Source: Flavobacterium sp. ASW18X (GTDB lineage Bacteria > Bacteroidota > Bacteroidia > Flavobacteriales > Flavobacteriaceae). Taken from it: 64,000 bases of DNA. Shown piece by piece: positions 45,206 to 52,843 of this stretch. Within the stretch, counting starts at the first letter, position 1; each line of letters begins with the position of its first letter. The notes beneath the pieces were generated by a model. That model worked only from the letters and a program-made list of their open reading frames with translations, did no database searches and had not been told where the DNA came from. The stretch covers positions 1 to 64,000 of the forward strand of contig NZ_SWKK01000014.1 of the NCBI RefSeq assembly GCF_005144745.1, given 5' to 3'. The translations under genes were made by a program, and so were the position numbers.

Positions 45206-45391
45206 CTATGCTTTTGTCCAAATACGATTGCTAATATTAAGCTCTGTAATTAAATTCTGAACTACATTTAAGTCCTCCTTAATAGCTTCTAGAGAATTTA
45301 CTTTAACTACTTTCTCTTCTACCGTAATGTTCTCAAAAAAGTCTTTGTTCATTGGTACCGCTAAATATAACTTACCATTTTTTAACGTCAT
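45206..45391 (-). CDS. Unknown 61-residue protein
   Basis: Not recognised. The ATG at 45391 gives MTLKNGKLYLAVPMNKDFF and a charged helical C-terminus (EAIKEDLNVVQNLITELN). The frame is open further to 45454, but that part overlaps the transposase remnant on the other strand and looks non-coding. No signal peptide. A small cytoplasmic protein of the accessory region, real only with moderate certainty. The 247-nt gap between it and eda holds nothing I recognise. Confidence 0.45.
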   Translation of the reverse strand: MTLKNGKLYLAVPMNKDFFENITVEEKVVKVNSLEAIKEDLNVVQNLITELNISNRIWTKA

Positions 45392-45402
45392 AGATAAATC
45401 TT

Positions 45403-45594
45403 TTGTTTTTATGCGCTTTTTCAGCTTGTAAGTACAACAAACAATGCAAAGCAATCTATGAACGCATAGTAGCTAAGGGAAAAAGCAAAAAACTTGCTTT
45501 GATAGCGGTATGCAACAAGCTTTTGAAACAGGCTTTTGCTATTGCAAAATCCGGAATACCTTACGATGAGAAATATGTGTCGAAATTGAACTAA
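45403..45594 (+). pseudogene. IS110-family transposase, C-terminal remnant
   Basis: Only the last ~58 residues of an IS110/IS116-type transposase remain: NKQCKAIYERIVAKGKSKK, LALIAVCNKLLKQAFAIAKSG, IPYDEKY. These are the conserved C-terminal helix region of the family. The catalytic DEDD and Ser domains are missing and there is no proper start codon, so this is a dead fragment. A hairpin AAAGAACT/AGTTCTTT (45594-45601 with 45615-45622) follows its stop. It abuts the left border of the cassette-like array. Confidence 0.85.
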
Positions 45595-45622
45595 AAGAAC
45601 TTGTTTTTTAACTCAGTTCTTT

Positions 45623-45636
45623 GTTGGGCACAGTTA
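45623..45636 (-). repeat. Core-site-like repeat at the 3' border of the ATPase/DUF4276 unit
   Basis: On the minus strand TAACTGTGCCCAAC, which contains GCCCAAC (RYYYAAC). It is the inverse, 13 of 14 bases, of the repeat before the ATPase gene (47538-47551). The stop codon of the DUF4276 gene lies in it. Confidence 0.75.
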
Positions 45637-46185
45637 TTTTTCAAATTCCAAGTAATTACATTCAACTCCATTCAAGCTATCGACAAAACTTTTAAAACTT
45701 GGTGAAGCATTATAAACAGTTGGTTTGTCTATCTTACCCAATAATTCAACTCCGTCAATAACTTTATTATATGAGCCTTTTATTTTTTTAATGACAGAAG
45801 CGCCACTTAAACCATCAGTAGATTCGGGTTTATTTTCAATATCGTCAATTAACTTATAATCGGCTAAAATCCAATTTTCAATCATTTTATCAGCAAATCC
45901 TATTCGTAAATCTTGGTCAGTTATTCCTTCATTTTCTAACGCATTTTGTAATAGACCACATAATTCGTTAGCAGATTCATTTCTGTTTTCTCGGTCAACT
46001 AATATTATTATCGGATAATGTCTATTTCCAAATAGTCTAATTAAAGAGGCAACTTTTTTAGCAATTGCTTCTATAGTAACTCCATTCCCATTCAAATTTG
46101 TTCTTTGAACAGGTTTACCTGGGCAAATTTTTCCAATAAATGATTGTTCGGTATGACCGTCTACTATAAAGGCTGGATTAGGCAT
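45634..46185 (-). CDS. DUF4276 (TOPRIM-like) protein, partner of the AAA ATPase
   Basis: A 183-residue protein of the DUF4276 type. TOPRIM-like marks are FIVDGHTEQSF at the N-terminus (usual VEGxTE, with Asp for the first Glu), IIILVDREN around 57-65 (usual DxD region, here DRE) and ENWILADY (E-x-W-x-LAD), diagnostic of DUF4276/RloB-like proteins. It overlaps the upstream ATPase gene by 8 nt. Pairs of an AAA ATPase with a TOPRIM-like partner include known phage defence systems such as PARIS and AbiL. A toxic effector role triggered through the ATPase is inferred, not shown. Confidence 0.82.
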   Translation of the reverse strand: MPNPAFIVDGHTEQSFIGKICPGKPVQRTNLNGNGVTIEAIAKKVASLIRLFGNRHYPIIILVDRENRNESANELCGLLQNALENEGITDQDLRIGFADKMIENWILADYKLIDDIENKPESTDGLSGASVIKKIKGSYNKVIDGVELLGKIDKPTVYNASPSFKSFVDSLNGVECNYLEFEK

Positions 46186-47530
46186 TTTGAATTGAATTTG
46201 AGAAGTAAAAATGACCTAAACCAAAACCAGAATTTGATATTTCGTCTTTTACTAGCTTTAAGTTTTTAATTCTTCTTGCAGTTGTTCTCCCATCTACTAA
46301 ATCAACTATTATAACCTCCTCTGGTTTTGATGAGTTCAACAATGATTCACTATGTGTTGTCATTAAAACGAAAGAATTAGAGTTTTTTTCTGATAAGTGG
46401 TCTCTCATTATTTGAGCAATTTCTGCTTGCATCCAAGGGTGTAAGAAATTTTCAGGCTCTTCTATTGAAAAGATGGTTTTTGAAGTTAGAATTGCCGTAA
46501 TTAAAGAAAGCCATTTAATTGTGCCATCCGACATGGCAGAAAGAGGTAAGATTGCACTATAATCTCCAGTTTCGATTGAAATTTTAACAATTAACTTATT
46601 GTCAAAAGGGTCGTTTTCAATATCTAAATCGGTTATAGTATTATTTGCAAGTTTTAAATAGGATTTAACTTTTTGTAATGTTTCAGGTTTAAAACTCCTT
46701 TCAGGCCTATCATACCCAAAAAATATTCTGCGCATATTTTCAGTTTTAGGCTTACTCTTTTTCATTGCATAAAGAGTGGTCGCAAGACCAGAACCATCTC
46801 TCTTAATTTCTGCTGGGGTTGCTGCATCTTCACTTTCTTTGACTTTACTTGGCACAACGTTAAATGTTTCTCCACCTACCAAATCACTAATCAAGACCTC
46901 TGAAAATTCTATAAATGGAAAAAGACAATATATTATTGGCTTTACGTTTGGATTTTGTTCTAGAGCAAATTCTTCAAGTCTATTAATAAAGTCTGATTTA
47001 CTTTTATTTTCATTAATCAAAAATCGAGGTTTGAATTTTCTTCTATCGAGATTTAGAATTTTTACAGAGCTGGATTTTGAATCTTCATTTTCAAAAACAA
47101 TATCTAAATCCCATTTTGACTTGTAAAACTTTGCATCGGGATTTGCCCAAAATTTTGAGGCAGTTCTAATTTTTATTCGTTGGTTAGAATAGAAAATGGT
47201 ATCCTTTTCGAATGACGTTTTGATTCTTGCTTCATATTCATAAACAATGTACTGTTTTGAAGAGTGCTTTTTTGAACCAAAAATCTTGAACGAAATATTA
47301 TCCTGATAATTTTCTTCTCCGATTTTTTTGAAAATCGAACCAGCACCACCAACGGTACTTACCGCCTTTGCTACAGGGTTTTTTACTAGTTGGGATAAAA
47401 ATTCAAAAAATAATATAATATTCGTTTTTCCAGCACCATTTGGTCCTACGAGAATATTAAGTCCACTATTGAGATTTAATGAAAAATCCGATAGTGATTT
47501 GAATCCATCAACTTTTATTTTTGTTATCAT
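46178..47530 (-). CDS. AAA-family (RecF/OLD-like) ATPase, first gene of a putative defence pair
   Basis: A 450-residue ABC/SMC-like ATPase: IKVDGFKSLSDFSLNL opening, Walker A GPNGAGKT (29-36), a signature-like LSAMSDGTIKW, Walker B FSIEEPENFLHP and H-loop TTHSESLL. It lacks the C-terminal TOPRIM of OLD; that function is in the separate, overlapping DUF4276 gene. The start lies 14 nt after the core repeat GTTGGGC, as in cassette genes that begin right after the recombination site. The pair resembles ATPase-plus-TOPRIM defence modules. Lower GC than most neighbours and location in an accessory region support transfer. Confidence 0.85.
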   Translation of the reverse strand: MITKIKVDGFKSLSDFSLNLNSGLNILVGPNGAGKTNIILFFEFLSQLVKNPVAKAVSTVGGAGSIFKKIGEENYQDNISFKIFGSKKHSSKQYIVYEYEARIKTSFEKDTIFYSNQRIKIRTASKFWANPDAKFYKSKWDLDIVFENEDSKSSSVKILNLDRRKFKPRFLINENKSKSDFINRLEEFALEQNPNVKPIIYCLFPFIEFSEVLISDLVGGETFNVVPSKVKESEDAATPAEIKRDGSGLATTLYAMKKSKPKTENMRRIFFGYDRPERSFKPETLQKVKSYLKLANNTITDLDIENDPFDNKLIVKISIETGDYSAILPLSAMSDGTIKWLSLITAILTSKTIFSIEEPENFLHPWMQAEIAQIMRDHLSEKNSNSFVLMTTHSESLLNSSKPEEVIIVDLVDGRTTARRIKNLKLVKDEISNSGFGLGHFYFSNSIQNA

Positions 47531-47537
47531 ATTCTTT

Positions 47538-47551
47538 TAATTGTGCCCAAC
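47538..47551 (-). repeat. Core-site-like repeat at the 5' border of the ATPase unit
   Basis: On the minus strand GTTGGGCACAATTA, which contains GTTGGGC, an exact GTTRRRY integron core. Its inverse is at 45623-45636. Confidence 0.75.
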
Positions 47552-47678
47552 GGTTCGTGTATGATTAGTTGCGGACTTTTCCAACGGAAAATGTTCGCCC
47601 GTAATAAAGATAATTGATTGCAGGAAATTCACTTTTTGAATTTCCGACCGCAATTAATTATACACCGTGTTGTAGTGC
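47545..47678 (-). repeat. attC-like palindromic element
   Basis: A 134-bp imperfect palindrome between two core-like ends, GCACTACAAC (47678-47669) and GTTGGGC (47551-47545) on the minus strand. Long arms 47557-47574 and 47648-47666 match at 16 of 18 bases, the two differences being G-T pairs. Inner hairpins TTTTCC/GGAAAA and GGAAATTCA/TGAATTTCC fill the centre. Size and layout fit an integron attC; the first end deviates from the strict RYYYAAC consensus. Confidence 0.6.
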
Positions 47679-47683
47679 GTTTT

Positions 47684-48445
47684 TTAATACGTCCCGTTCA
47701 TCTCGAATCCCATGTCCGATATTTTATAAATTCCTTTAGTAATCGGTGATTTTGTGTTTTCATATTCATCGATTACGATATGTCCAAGTCTTGCTGCAAA
47801 GAATTCATAGTCTGTTTCAGCAAACATGTAGATGAAATCTCGAACTGGGAAAACACAGTAAATGGGCCAACCTATTATATCTTCAACTTTTTTCTTTAAT
47901 TCAGTCGATAAAAGCAATTCCGATTTAAGATAAAAGTCCGTGTCGAAAAAAATTAATGTGTGACCATGAATATCTTGAATTTCTATATCCGCTTGGTCCA
48001 ATTCATTGTTTAAATTTATTTTAGATTGATTGATTATCTCGGTTGCATTAAATTTTAATTTGTCCACATGCCATTTCGTTATCCAATGCACTAATTCTGT
48101 CTTATAGTAAACGAATATTTTACTGAGGTTTTGGTCAAATCCCTGATGGAATATATCAGCCTTTTTAAAGCAATCATTTGGAACAAGGGACTGATAAATA
48201 TGATTCTTTGCTTTGTCCCAAGTAGGTATTTCTTCCTGCCCATTTATCAAACCATTTATTATTGTGTCCACAGTATAGAAGTCCCCATTCGATTCATAAT
48301 CTCGAATAGAGTTTTCTAAATGGATTTTATATTCAGAAGAGTCCTTCGGTATATAGATAAATCCATCATCATCGATTCGGGCAATTTCCAATCCATATTT
48401 TTCGATTTCTTCTTGGAATCTTTTGAATACTATGTGTTCTTTCAA
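47684..48445 (-). CDS. Unknown 253-residue cassette gene
   Basis: Not confidently recognised. Cytoplasmic, acidic, no membrane segment. The C-terminal part (GWPIYCVFPVRDFIYMFAE, then IVIDEYENTKSPIT) is loosely like DUF1444/YtpQ-type proteins; that is inference. The start is a TTG at 48445, giving KEHIVFKRFQEE; no ATG is available. The gene lies between two inverted copies of the 10-bp core GTTGTAGTGC, 22 nt after the first and 5 nt before the second. That makes it a single-gene cassette. Its composition is AT-rich relative to the core genes. Confidence 0.7.
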   Translation of the reverse strand: MKEHIVFKRFQEEIEKYGLEIARIDDDGFIYIPKDSSEYKIHLENSIRDYESNGDFYTVDTIINGLINGQEEIPTWDKAKNHIYQSLVPNDCFKKADIFHQGFDQNLSKIFVYYKTELVHWITKWHVDKLKFNATEIINQSKINLNNELDQADIEIQDIHGHTLIFFDTDFYLKSELLLSTELKKKVEDIIGWPIYCVFPVRDFIYMFAETDYEFFAARLGHIVIDEYENTKSPITKGIYKISDMGFEMNGTY

Positions 48446-48466
48446 TTCGGATGATTTTTACAAAAT

Positions 48467-48476
48467 GCACTACAAC
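48467..48476 (-). repeat. Core-site-like repeat at the 5' border of the 253-residue gene
   Basis: On the minus strand GTTGTAGTGC, the perfect inverse of 47669-47678. To its right lies AT-rich sequence with no matching palindrome arm, so an adjoining cassette or attachment site has been lost or lies elsewhere. The 265-nt stretch from here to the gene at 48742 holds nothing else I recognise. Confidence 0.7.
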
Positions 48477-48741
48477 AATTCAATATCCGTCATAGCTAAC
48501 GCATATCTCTTTTGCATAAAACTAGCTATTTAATTAAAACCAAAACATTCTTTTTATCAACATATTAAAAAACTTGCGCTTAAATTAAGCCATAGCATTA
48601 CGGTATACCTTCTGTTTTCTAAACCTTCAAGCTACCTACTGTAATCATCCAAATAAGAAGAAAACAACCACTCACAACTAAAGCCACAACAAAACAATAA
48701 TGTTAACGTTAAAAATTTTTAATTAATTATAACTAACTAAA

Positions 48742-50091
48742 ATGACGATTAAAAATTACTTTTCTATTTTTTTATTTGTTGCGGTTTTAATTTCTTGTTC
48801 TTCTGATGAAGACAATGACACCGAAACCGTAAACCAACCAGTACCGCCAACCGAAGTCACGCTACAAGCCTTTGAACAACCTTATGCCTATGTCAATGAT
48901 CAGGTAACTCTTGTAGGTACCAATTTTACCACCAATGCAAGTGAAATTAAAGTCTTGCTAGATGATATTGAGGCCACACTTATTTCTGCTACTACTACCA
49001 AACTTACTTTCACCATACCTGCAGGAACTAGCGCCAGCCCTTTTGTTGCTATTGAAATGCCAAACACAAACGTTTCTTACGCAGACACCTACCAACCTAT
49101 TGCCGTTGTTGATAATACCAAAGGTGAATGGATTACCTATCCATTCTATTTAGAAGCTATTAACGCAGTAAGAAACATACAAGCCACTGGCAAAGAGGAA
49201 ATATATTTTTCTACCGAAGCCAAAAGAGAAGAAGGTGGTGGAACTGGTATAATGAAAGTGCACAATACCTTAAATGGCGGTGTTTCTATTGCATTTTTTA
49301 ATCAGGCTTATGCTTTTACCGAGGAAAATGGCGACTTTTTGGTTGGTCCGCAAGGGGGTGAATTCCTTCTAGGCTCAAATTATCTATCTTATCTAAAAGC
49401 TGATGGCACACAAACCATTTTTGAGGATTTTCCCAGTAATGTAAATTCTTGGACAAGAGGTTTGTTTGTTGATGAAAACGAACAAACTATAATTATAGGT
49501 TCTGCAGAAGGTAGAATCTACAAGTCTACAAACGGTGCACAATCTTTTGACATGATACATTCCAGAGAAAGCAATACTTATGAATTTTTGAGCTTTTACG
49601 CCCATTCTGAGAATCAAATATGGCTAGCAGGTTACACCTTTCCTTTTCCAGAAAACCTAGATTACTATCCCGCCAAACAATTAAGACTTAAAGATGGAGT
49701 ATGGCTAGATAGCGCCGTTGAAATAGACCCCGGAAATAGAACAAGGGAAAGGATAGAGCGTATTAAGTTTATAGATGGCGTTACGGGCTATGCTTCTGCT
49801 TACATTGTAGATTTGGATACTGGAGCAGAGAAATATGTTTTAATAAAATCTATTGATGGCGGCGATAGTTATGAGATTGTACTAGAAGAAGATACCCGCA
49901 TAGACGATTTCACCTTTAAAAACACCAACGAAGGTTGGTATGCTTCTGAGAACGAAATATTTGCTACCACAGATGGAGGCAGCTCTTGGCAACTAATGCA
50001 TACCTCTTCCACTTCTTGTAAAGGTATTTTATATAATGATGGTATTTTATGGGTAATTACCGATGGTAAATTATTGAAATACTATTTCTAA
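48742..50091 (+). CDS. IPT/TIG-domain lipoprotein with BNR-like propeller
   Basis: A 449-residue lipoprotein (lipobox LISCSS, Cys at about 19). Residues ~35-120 form an IPT/TIG domain (YVNDQVTLVGTNFTTNASEIKVLLDD). The rest is a beta-propeller-like region with BNR/Asp-box-type units (IYKSTNGAQSFDMI, LIKSIDGGDSYEIVLEED, IFATTDGGSSWQLM), as in sialidase or YCF48-like folds. Probably a surface-exposed binding protein; the ligand is unknown. Ends at a strong terminator. Confidence 0.88.
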   Translation: MTIKNYFSIFLFVAVLISCSSDEDNDTETVNQPVPPTEVTLQAFEQPYAYVNDQVTLVGTNFTTNASEIKVLLDDIEATLISATTTKLTFTIPAGTSASPFVAIEMPNTNVSYADTYQPIAVVDNTKGEWITYPFYLEAINAVRNIQATGKEEIYFSTEAKREEGGGTGIMKVHNTLNGGVSIAFFNQAYAFTEENGDFLVGPQGGEFLLGSNYLSYLKADGTQTIFEDFPSNVNSWTRGLFVDENEQTIIIGSAEGRIYKSTNGAQSFDMIHSRESNTYEFLSFYAHSENQIWLAGYTFPFPENLDYYPAKQLRLKDGVWLDSAVEIDPGNRTRERIERIKFIDGVTGYASAYIVDLDTGAEKYVLIKSIDGGDSYEIVLEEDTRIDDFTFKNTNEGWYASENEIFATTDGGSSWQLMHTSSTSCKGILYNDGILWVITDGKLLKYYF

Positions 50092-50110
50092 AATTCTAGC
50101 AAACACTTTT

Positions 50111-50143
50111 AAACTCCTTGTAAATCCTTACAAGGAGTTTTTT
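50111..50143 (+). terminator. Terminator of the TIG/BNR lipoprotein gene
   Basis: A perfect 13-bp stem AAACTCCTTGTAA/TTACAAGGAGTTT (50111-50123 with 50128-50140) is followed by a short T run. Confidence 0.92.
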
Positions 50144-50246
50144 ATGCGCTTTTGGGAACTGACTTAGATAAGCATCCGTTTTTAGTTTTTAACATGGGCG
50201 AACACTAATTCTTTTTAATTTTAAGAACTAAAAGGAAAGGGTAGCT

Positions 50247-51620
50247 TTGTACACGGTAATAGATGTTGAAACAACAGGTAATGGATTAAGAGGTAATAAA
50301 ATTACTGAAATTGCCATCTTTAAAACCGATGGCACCGTAATTTTAGAAGAATTCACCTCTTTAGTGAATCCAGAACAGCCCATTCCCTACCACATTACAG
50401 CGCTTACCGGTATAGATGATGCTATGGTGGCTAATGCACCAACGTTTGCAGAAATTGCTCCACAAATTCTAGAAATTACCAAAGACACTATTTTTGTTGC
50501 GCACGCTGTAAACTTTGACTACGGGGTTATTAAAGAGGAGTTTAAACAAATGAATCAGGATTTTGTGCGTAAAAAGTTATGCACAGTTAGGTTAAGTAGA
50601 AGGTTGACCCCTGGATTTAATTCGTATAGCCTAGGAAAATTATGTTCTAGTCTTTCTATTCCTTTAACAGACCGCCACCGAGCTAGAGGGGACGCCCATG
50701 CAACGGTATTACTATTTCATTTGTTGTTAGAAAAATCAGAAGCACCAGGAGTGGTAACATCATTTCTAAATTCTAAAAGCCAAGAAGCCACCTTACCACC
50801 ACATTTAAATCATGCAGAAGTAGAAAGAATTCCTGCAAAACCAGGGATCTATATTTTTTACAATCAGAAAAGAGAAATTATATACGTAGGCAAAGCTAAA
50901 AACCTAAAAAAAAGAGTTCTTGGACATTTTTATGATAAAAGTGAACACGAGATTATGCTTTGTAGAGCAGTTGCCCATATTGATTTTGAGCTTTCTGGGA
51001 GCGAATTTTTAGCCTTGTTAATGGAGAGTCATCGCATTAAAAAACACTTTCCAAAATTCAATAGAGCACAAAAAAGAAAAGACCAGCAATTTGCTATTTT
51101 CTACTATGAAAATAGAGCTGGCATTTTACAATTGGGCTACAACAATCTAAAATTGGTAGCTGCGCCTTTAGTAGTTATGAACAATCCTACGGCTTGCAGA
51201 GATTTACTGTATCAGCTAGCAGAAGATTTTAAACTGTGTCCTAAATATTGTCAGCTACGGCAAGGAGCAGCAATCTGCAAAGACATTCCCATCAGTAATT
51301 GCGAAGGTATTTGCGCAAAACAAGAAGCAATTAGCGCGTATAACGCCAAAGTAAAAAAGGCTATTGCTCATCTTAAAGCCACCGCAGAAGAAGCTGTAAT
51401 TCCGCTACCTGGCAGACATGAAGAAGAACAAGGTTTTGTTTTTATAGAACAAGGACAATATCGTGGTTATGGTTTTATACCTAAAGACCAAAATATTAGC
51501 AATACTGCTGATTTAGAAGCTTTTTTAATTCCGCAACAAAACACCATTGAGGCGAGACAAATTATTAATGCTTTTAGAAATAAAGTAGAATTTATACCAA
51601 TTGCACAACTTTATGTTTAA
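50247..51620 (+). CDS. DnaQ-like exonuclease fused to a GIY-YIG nuclease domain
   Basis: A 457-residue two-nuclease fusion. Residues 1-165 are a DEDDh 3'-5' exonuclease like DNA polymerase III epsilon (VIDVETTG with Asp6/Glu8, VNFDYGVIKEEF, HRARGDAHAT). Residues ~190-275 are a GIY-YIG domain as in UvrC/Cho (KPGIYIFYNQ, IIYVGKAKNLKKRV). A Cys cluster follows (CPKYC, ICKDIP, CEGIC) and then a short C-terminal domain. A DNA repair role is likely. The start is a TTG at 50247, required because the catalytic Asp is at residue 6; TAGCTTTG, a -7-like sequence, overlaps that codon. Confidence 0.9.
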   Translation: MYTVIDVETTGNGLRGNKITEIAIFKTDGTVILEEFTSLVNPEQPIPYHITALTGIDDAMVANAPTFAEIAPQILEITKDTIFVAHAVNFDYGVIKEEFKQMNQDFVRKKLCTVRLSRRLTPGFNSYSLGKLCSSLSIPLTDRHRARGDAHATVLLFHLLLEKSEAPGVVTSFLNSKSQEATLPPHLNHAEVERIPAKPGIYIFYNQKREIIYVGKAKNLKKRVLGHFYDKSEHEIMLCRAVAHIDFELSGSEFLALLMESHRIKKHFPKFNRAQKRKDQQFAIFYYENRAGILQLGYNNLKLVAAPLVVMNNPTACRDLLYQLAEDFKLCPKYCQLRQGAAICKDIPISNCEGICAKQEAISAYNAKVKKAIAHLKATAEEAVIPLPGRHEEEQGFVFIEQGQYRGYGFIPKDQNISNTADLEAFLIPQQNTIEARQIINAFRNKVEFIPIAQLYV

Positions 51621-51645
51621 CTTACCGTAGGTAATGTCCTAAAAT

Positions 51646-52710
51646 ATGTTGTTCAAAAATTCTAAGCCCTATACTGGTTTTGATGATAAATATTTTGTCT
51701 TAGCCGCTATTTTCTTGAACACCCAAATACTTCTTTCCTTATTTTACCAAGGCGCTCTATATGCTTTACCCTTTAGCACTTATTTAAAAAAATGGGTAGA
51801 ATATGGTGGCATTACCCTTTTATTGATAGGGGTTTTACGTGTGGCATATTTTATTCAATTAAAAAAATATCCTGGGTATCAAAACCGCAACAAGAGATGG
51901 CTAACTTTACCCCTATTGCTTATTCCTTATAGCATTATCTTAGGGGGCTACCTTATTTTTATAGAACCTTACATAGGTAATGAGCTGCCTGGTTACCAAC
52001 AACCTACCATGCAAACGCTTTTAATAAATGGTATAGTGCTACTCATCTGCAATGTAAGTCTATATACAGTACTTATCTATATTTACCAGTTAAACAAAAG
52101 TAAAATTGATGCAGAAGTATTGAAACGAGAAAATGCAATCGCCCAATTGAAAGCATTACAGCAACAAATGGACCCACATTTTTTGTTTAACAGCCTTAAT
52201 ACAATGGTTTATTTAACAGAGAATGACCATGCAAAGAGCATAGAGTTTTTACACAAACTTGCTTTTCTTTACAAGAGAATGGTTTCACAAAACAATAAAA
52301 ACCTCATCTTTTTAAAAGAAGAACTAACCTATATAGAGGCTTACGCTAGTTTGTTACAAATTAGGCATGGAACTAATTTAGATTTTGTACAAAAAATAGA
52401 TAATGACTTACACGCCACCTACGTGGTACCAATGGCCTTACAAATAGGGATAGAGAATGCGGTAAAACACAATGCTGTTTCTAAAAAGGAAAAATTGGTA
52501 ATTACCATATACAATACCGATAAACACCTAATCATCAGAAATAATATTCAACAAACGAACAAAGCGGCAGAAAGTACGGGACAAGGTTTAGAAAATATAG
52601 CAAAGCGGTATCAGCTAGTCTGCAAAAAGAATATAGAATGGCATAGAGATAATAGGTATTTTGAATTAAAAATTCCTATTGTAAAAAGCTTAACAGAGCT
52701 TGTTGTATAA
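51646..52710 (+). CDS. LytS-type sensor histidine kinase
   Basis: A 354-residue membrane kinase of the LytS/YehU group. Four hydrophobic segments (about residues 16-40, 52-70, 86-108, 123-147) are followed by a short coiled coil and the phosphoacceptor motif QQMDPHFLFNSLN (His178). The ATPase part has QIGIENAVKHN and GQGLENIAKRY. The stimulus is unknown. The response regulator follows 133 nt downstream, forming a two-component pair. Confidence 0.9.
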   Translation: MLFKNSKPYTGFDDKYFVLAAIFLNTQILLSLFYQGALYALPFSTYLKKWVEYGGITLLLIGVLRVAYFIQLKKYPGYQNRNKRWLTLPLLLIPYSIILGGYLIFIEPYIGNELPGYQQPTMQTLLINGIVLLICNVSLYTVLIYIYQLNKSKIDAEVLKRENAIAQLKALQQQMDPHFLFNSLNTMVYLTENDHAKSIEFLHKLAFLYKRMVSQNNKNLIFLKEELTYIEAYASLLQIRHGTNLDFVQKIDNDLHATYVVPMALQIGIENAVKHNAVSKKEKLVITIYNTDKHLIIRNNIQQTNKAAESTGQGLENIAKRYQLVCKKNIEWHRDNRYFELKIPIVKSLTELVV

Positions 52711-52843
52711 TGTTAAATCGTAATAGTGCTTAGCATACCTCCTTAGGCTTATGTATTTTGCACTTGGTTACAATAAGTAGTTAATTTACATATTATAACA
52801 GCAGACGATTTTAATTTAGAATGATTGATTATTTTAGCAGTTG

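Larger units (their letters stand above)
45623..48476 (-). mobile_element. Integron-cassette-like array without integrase
   Basis: Read on the minus strand: core GTTGTAGTGC (48476-48467), the 253-residue gene, a 134-bp palindromic element (47678-47545) ending in core GTTGGGC, the ATPase and DUF4276 genes, then inverse core GCCCAAC (45629-45623). Each unit begins with a core and ends with its own reverse complement. That is the layout of integron cassettes with attC sites, or of a similar recombination system. The array is broken on both sides: the IS110 remnant on the left, non-repeat sequence on the right. No integrase is in the window. Confidence 0.55.

Noticed and set aside
45392-45454. 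N-terminal extension of the 61-residue unknown protein
   Set aside because: It overlaps the transposase remnant on the opposite strand and reads as an unlikely Cys/Lys-rich peptide.
48703-48722. Palindromes TTAACGTTAA and TTAAAAATTTTTAA before the TIG/BNR lipoprotein gene
   Set aside because: They are short AT-rich palindromes of a kind expected by chance at this base composition; no repeat elsewhere was noticed.
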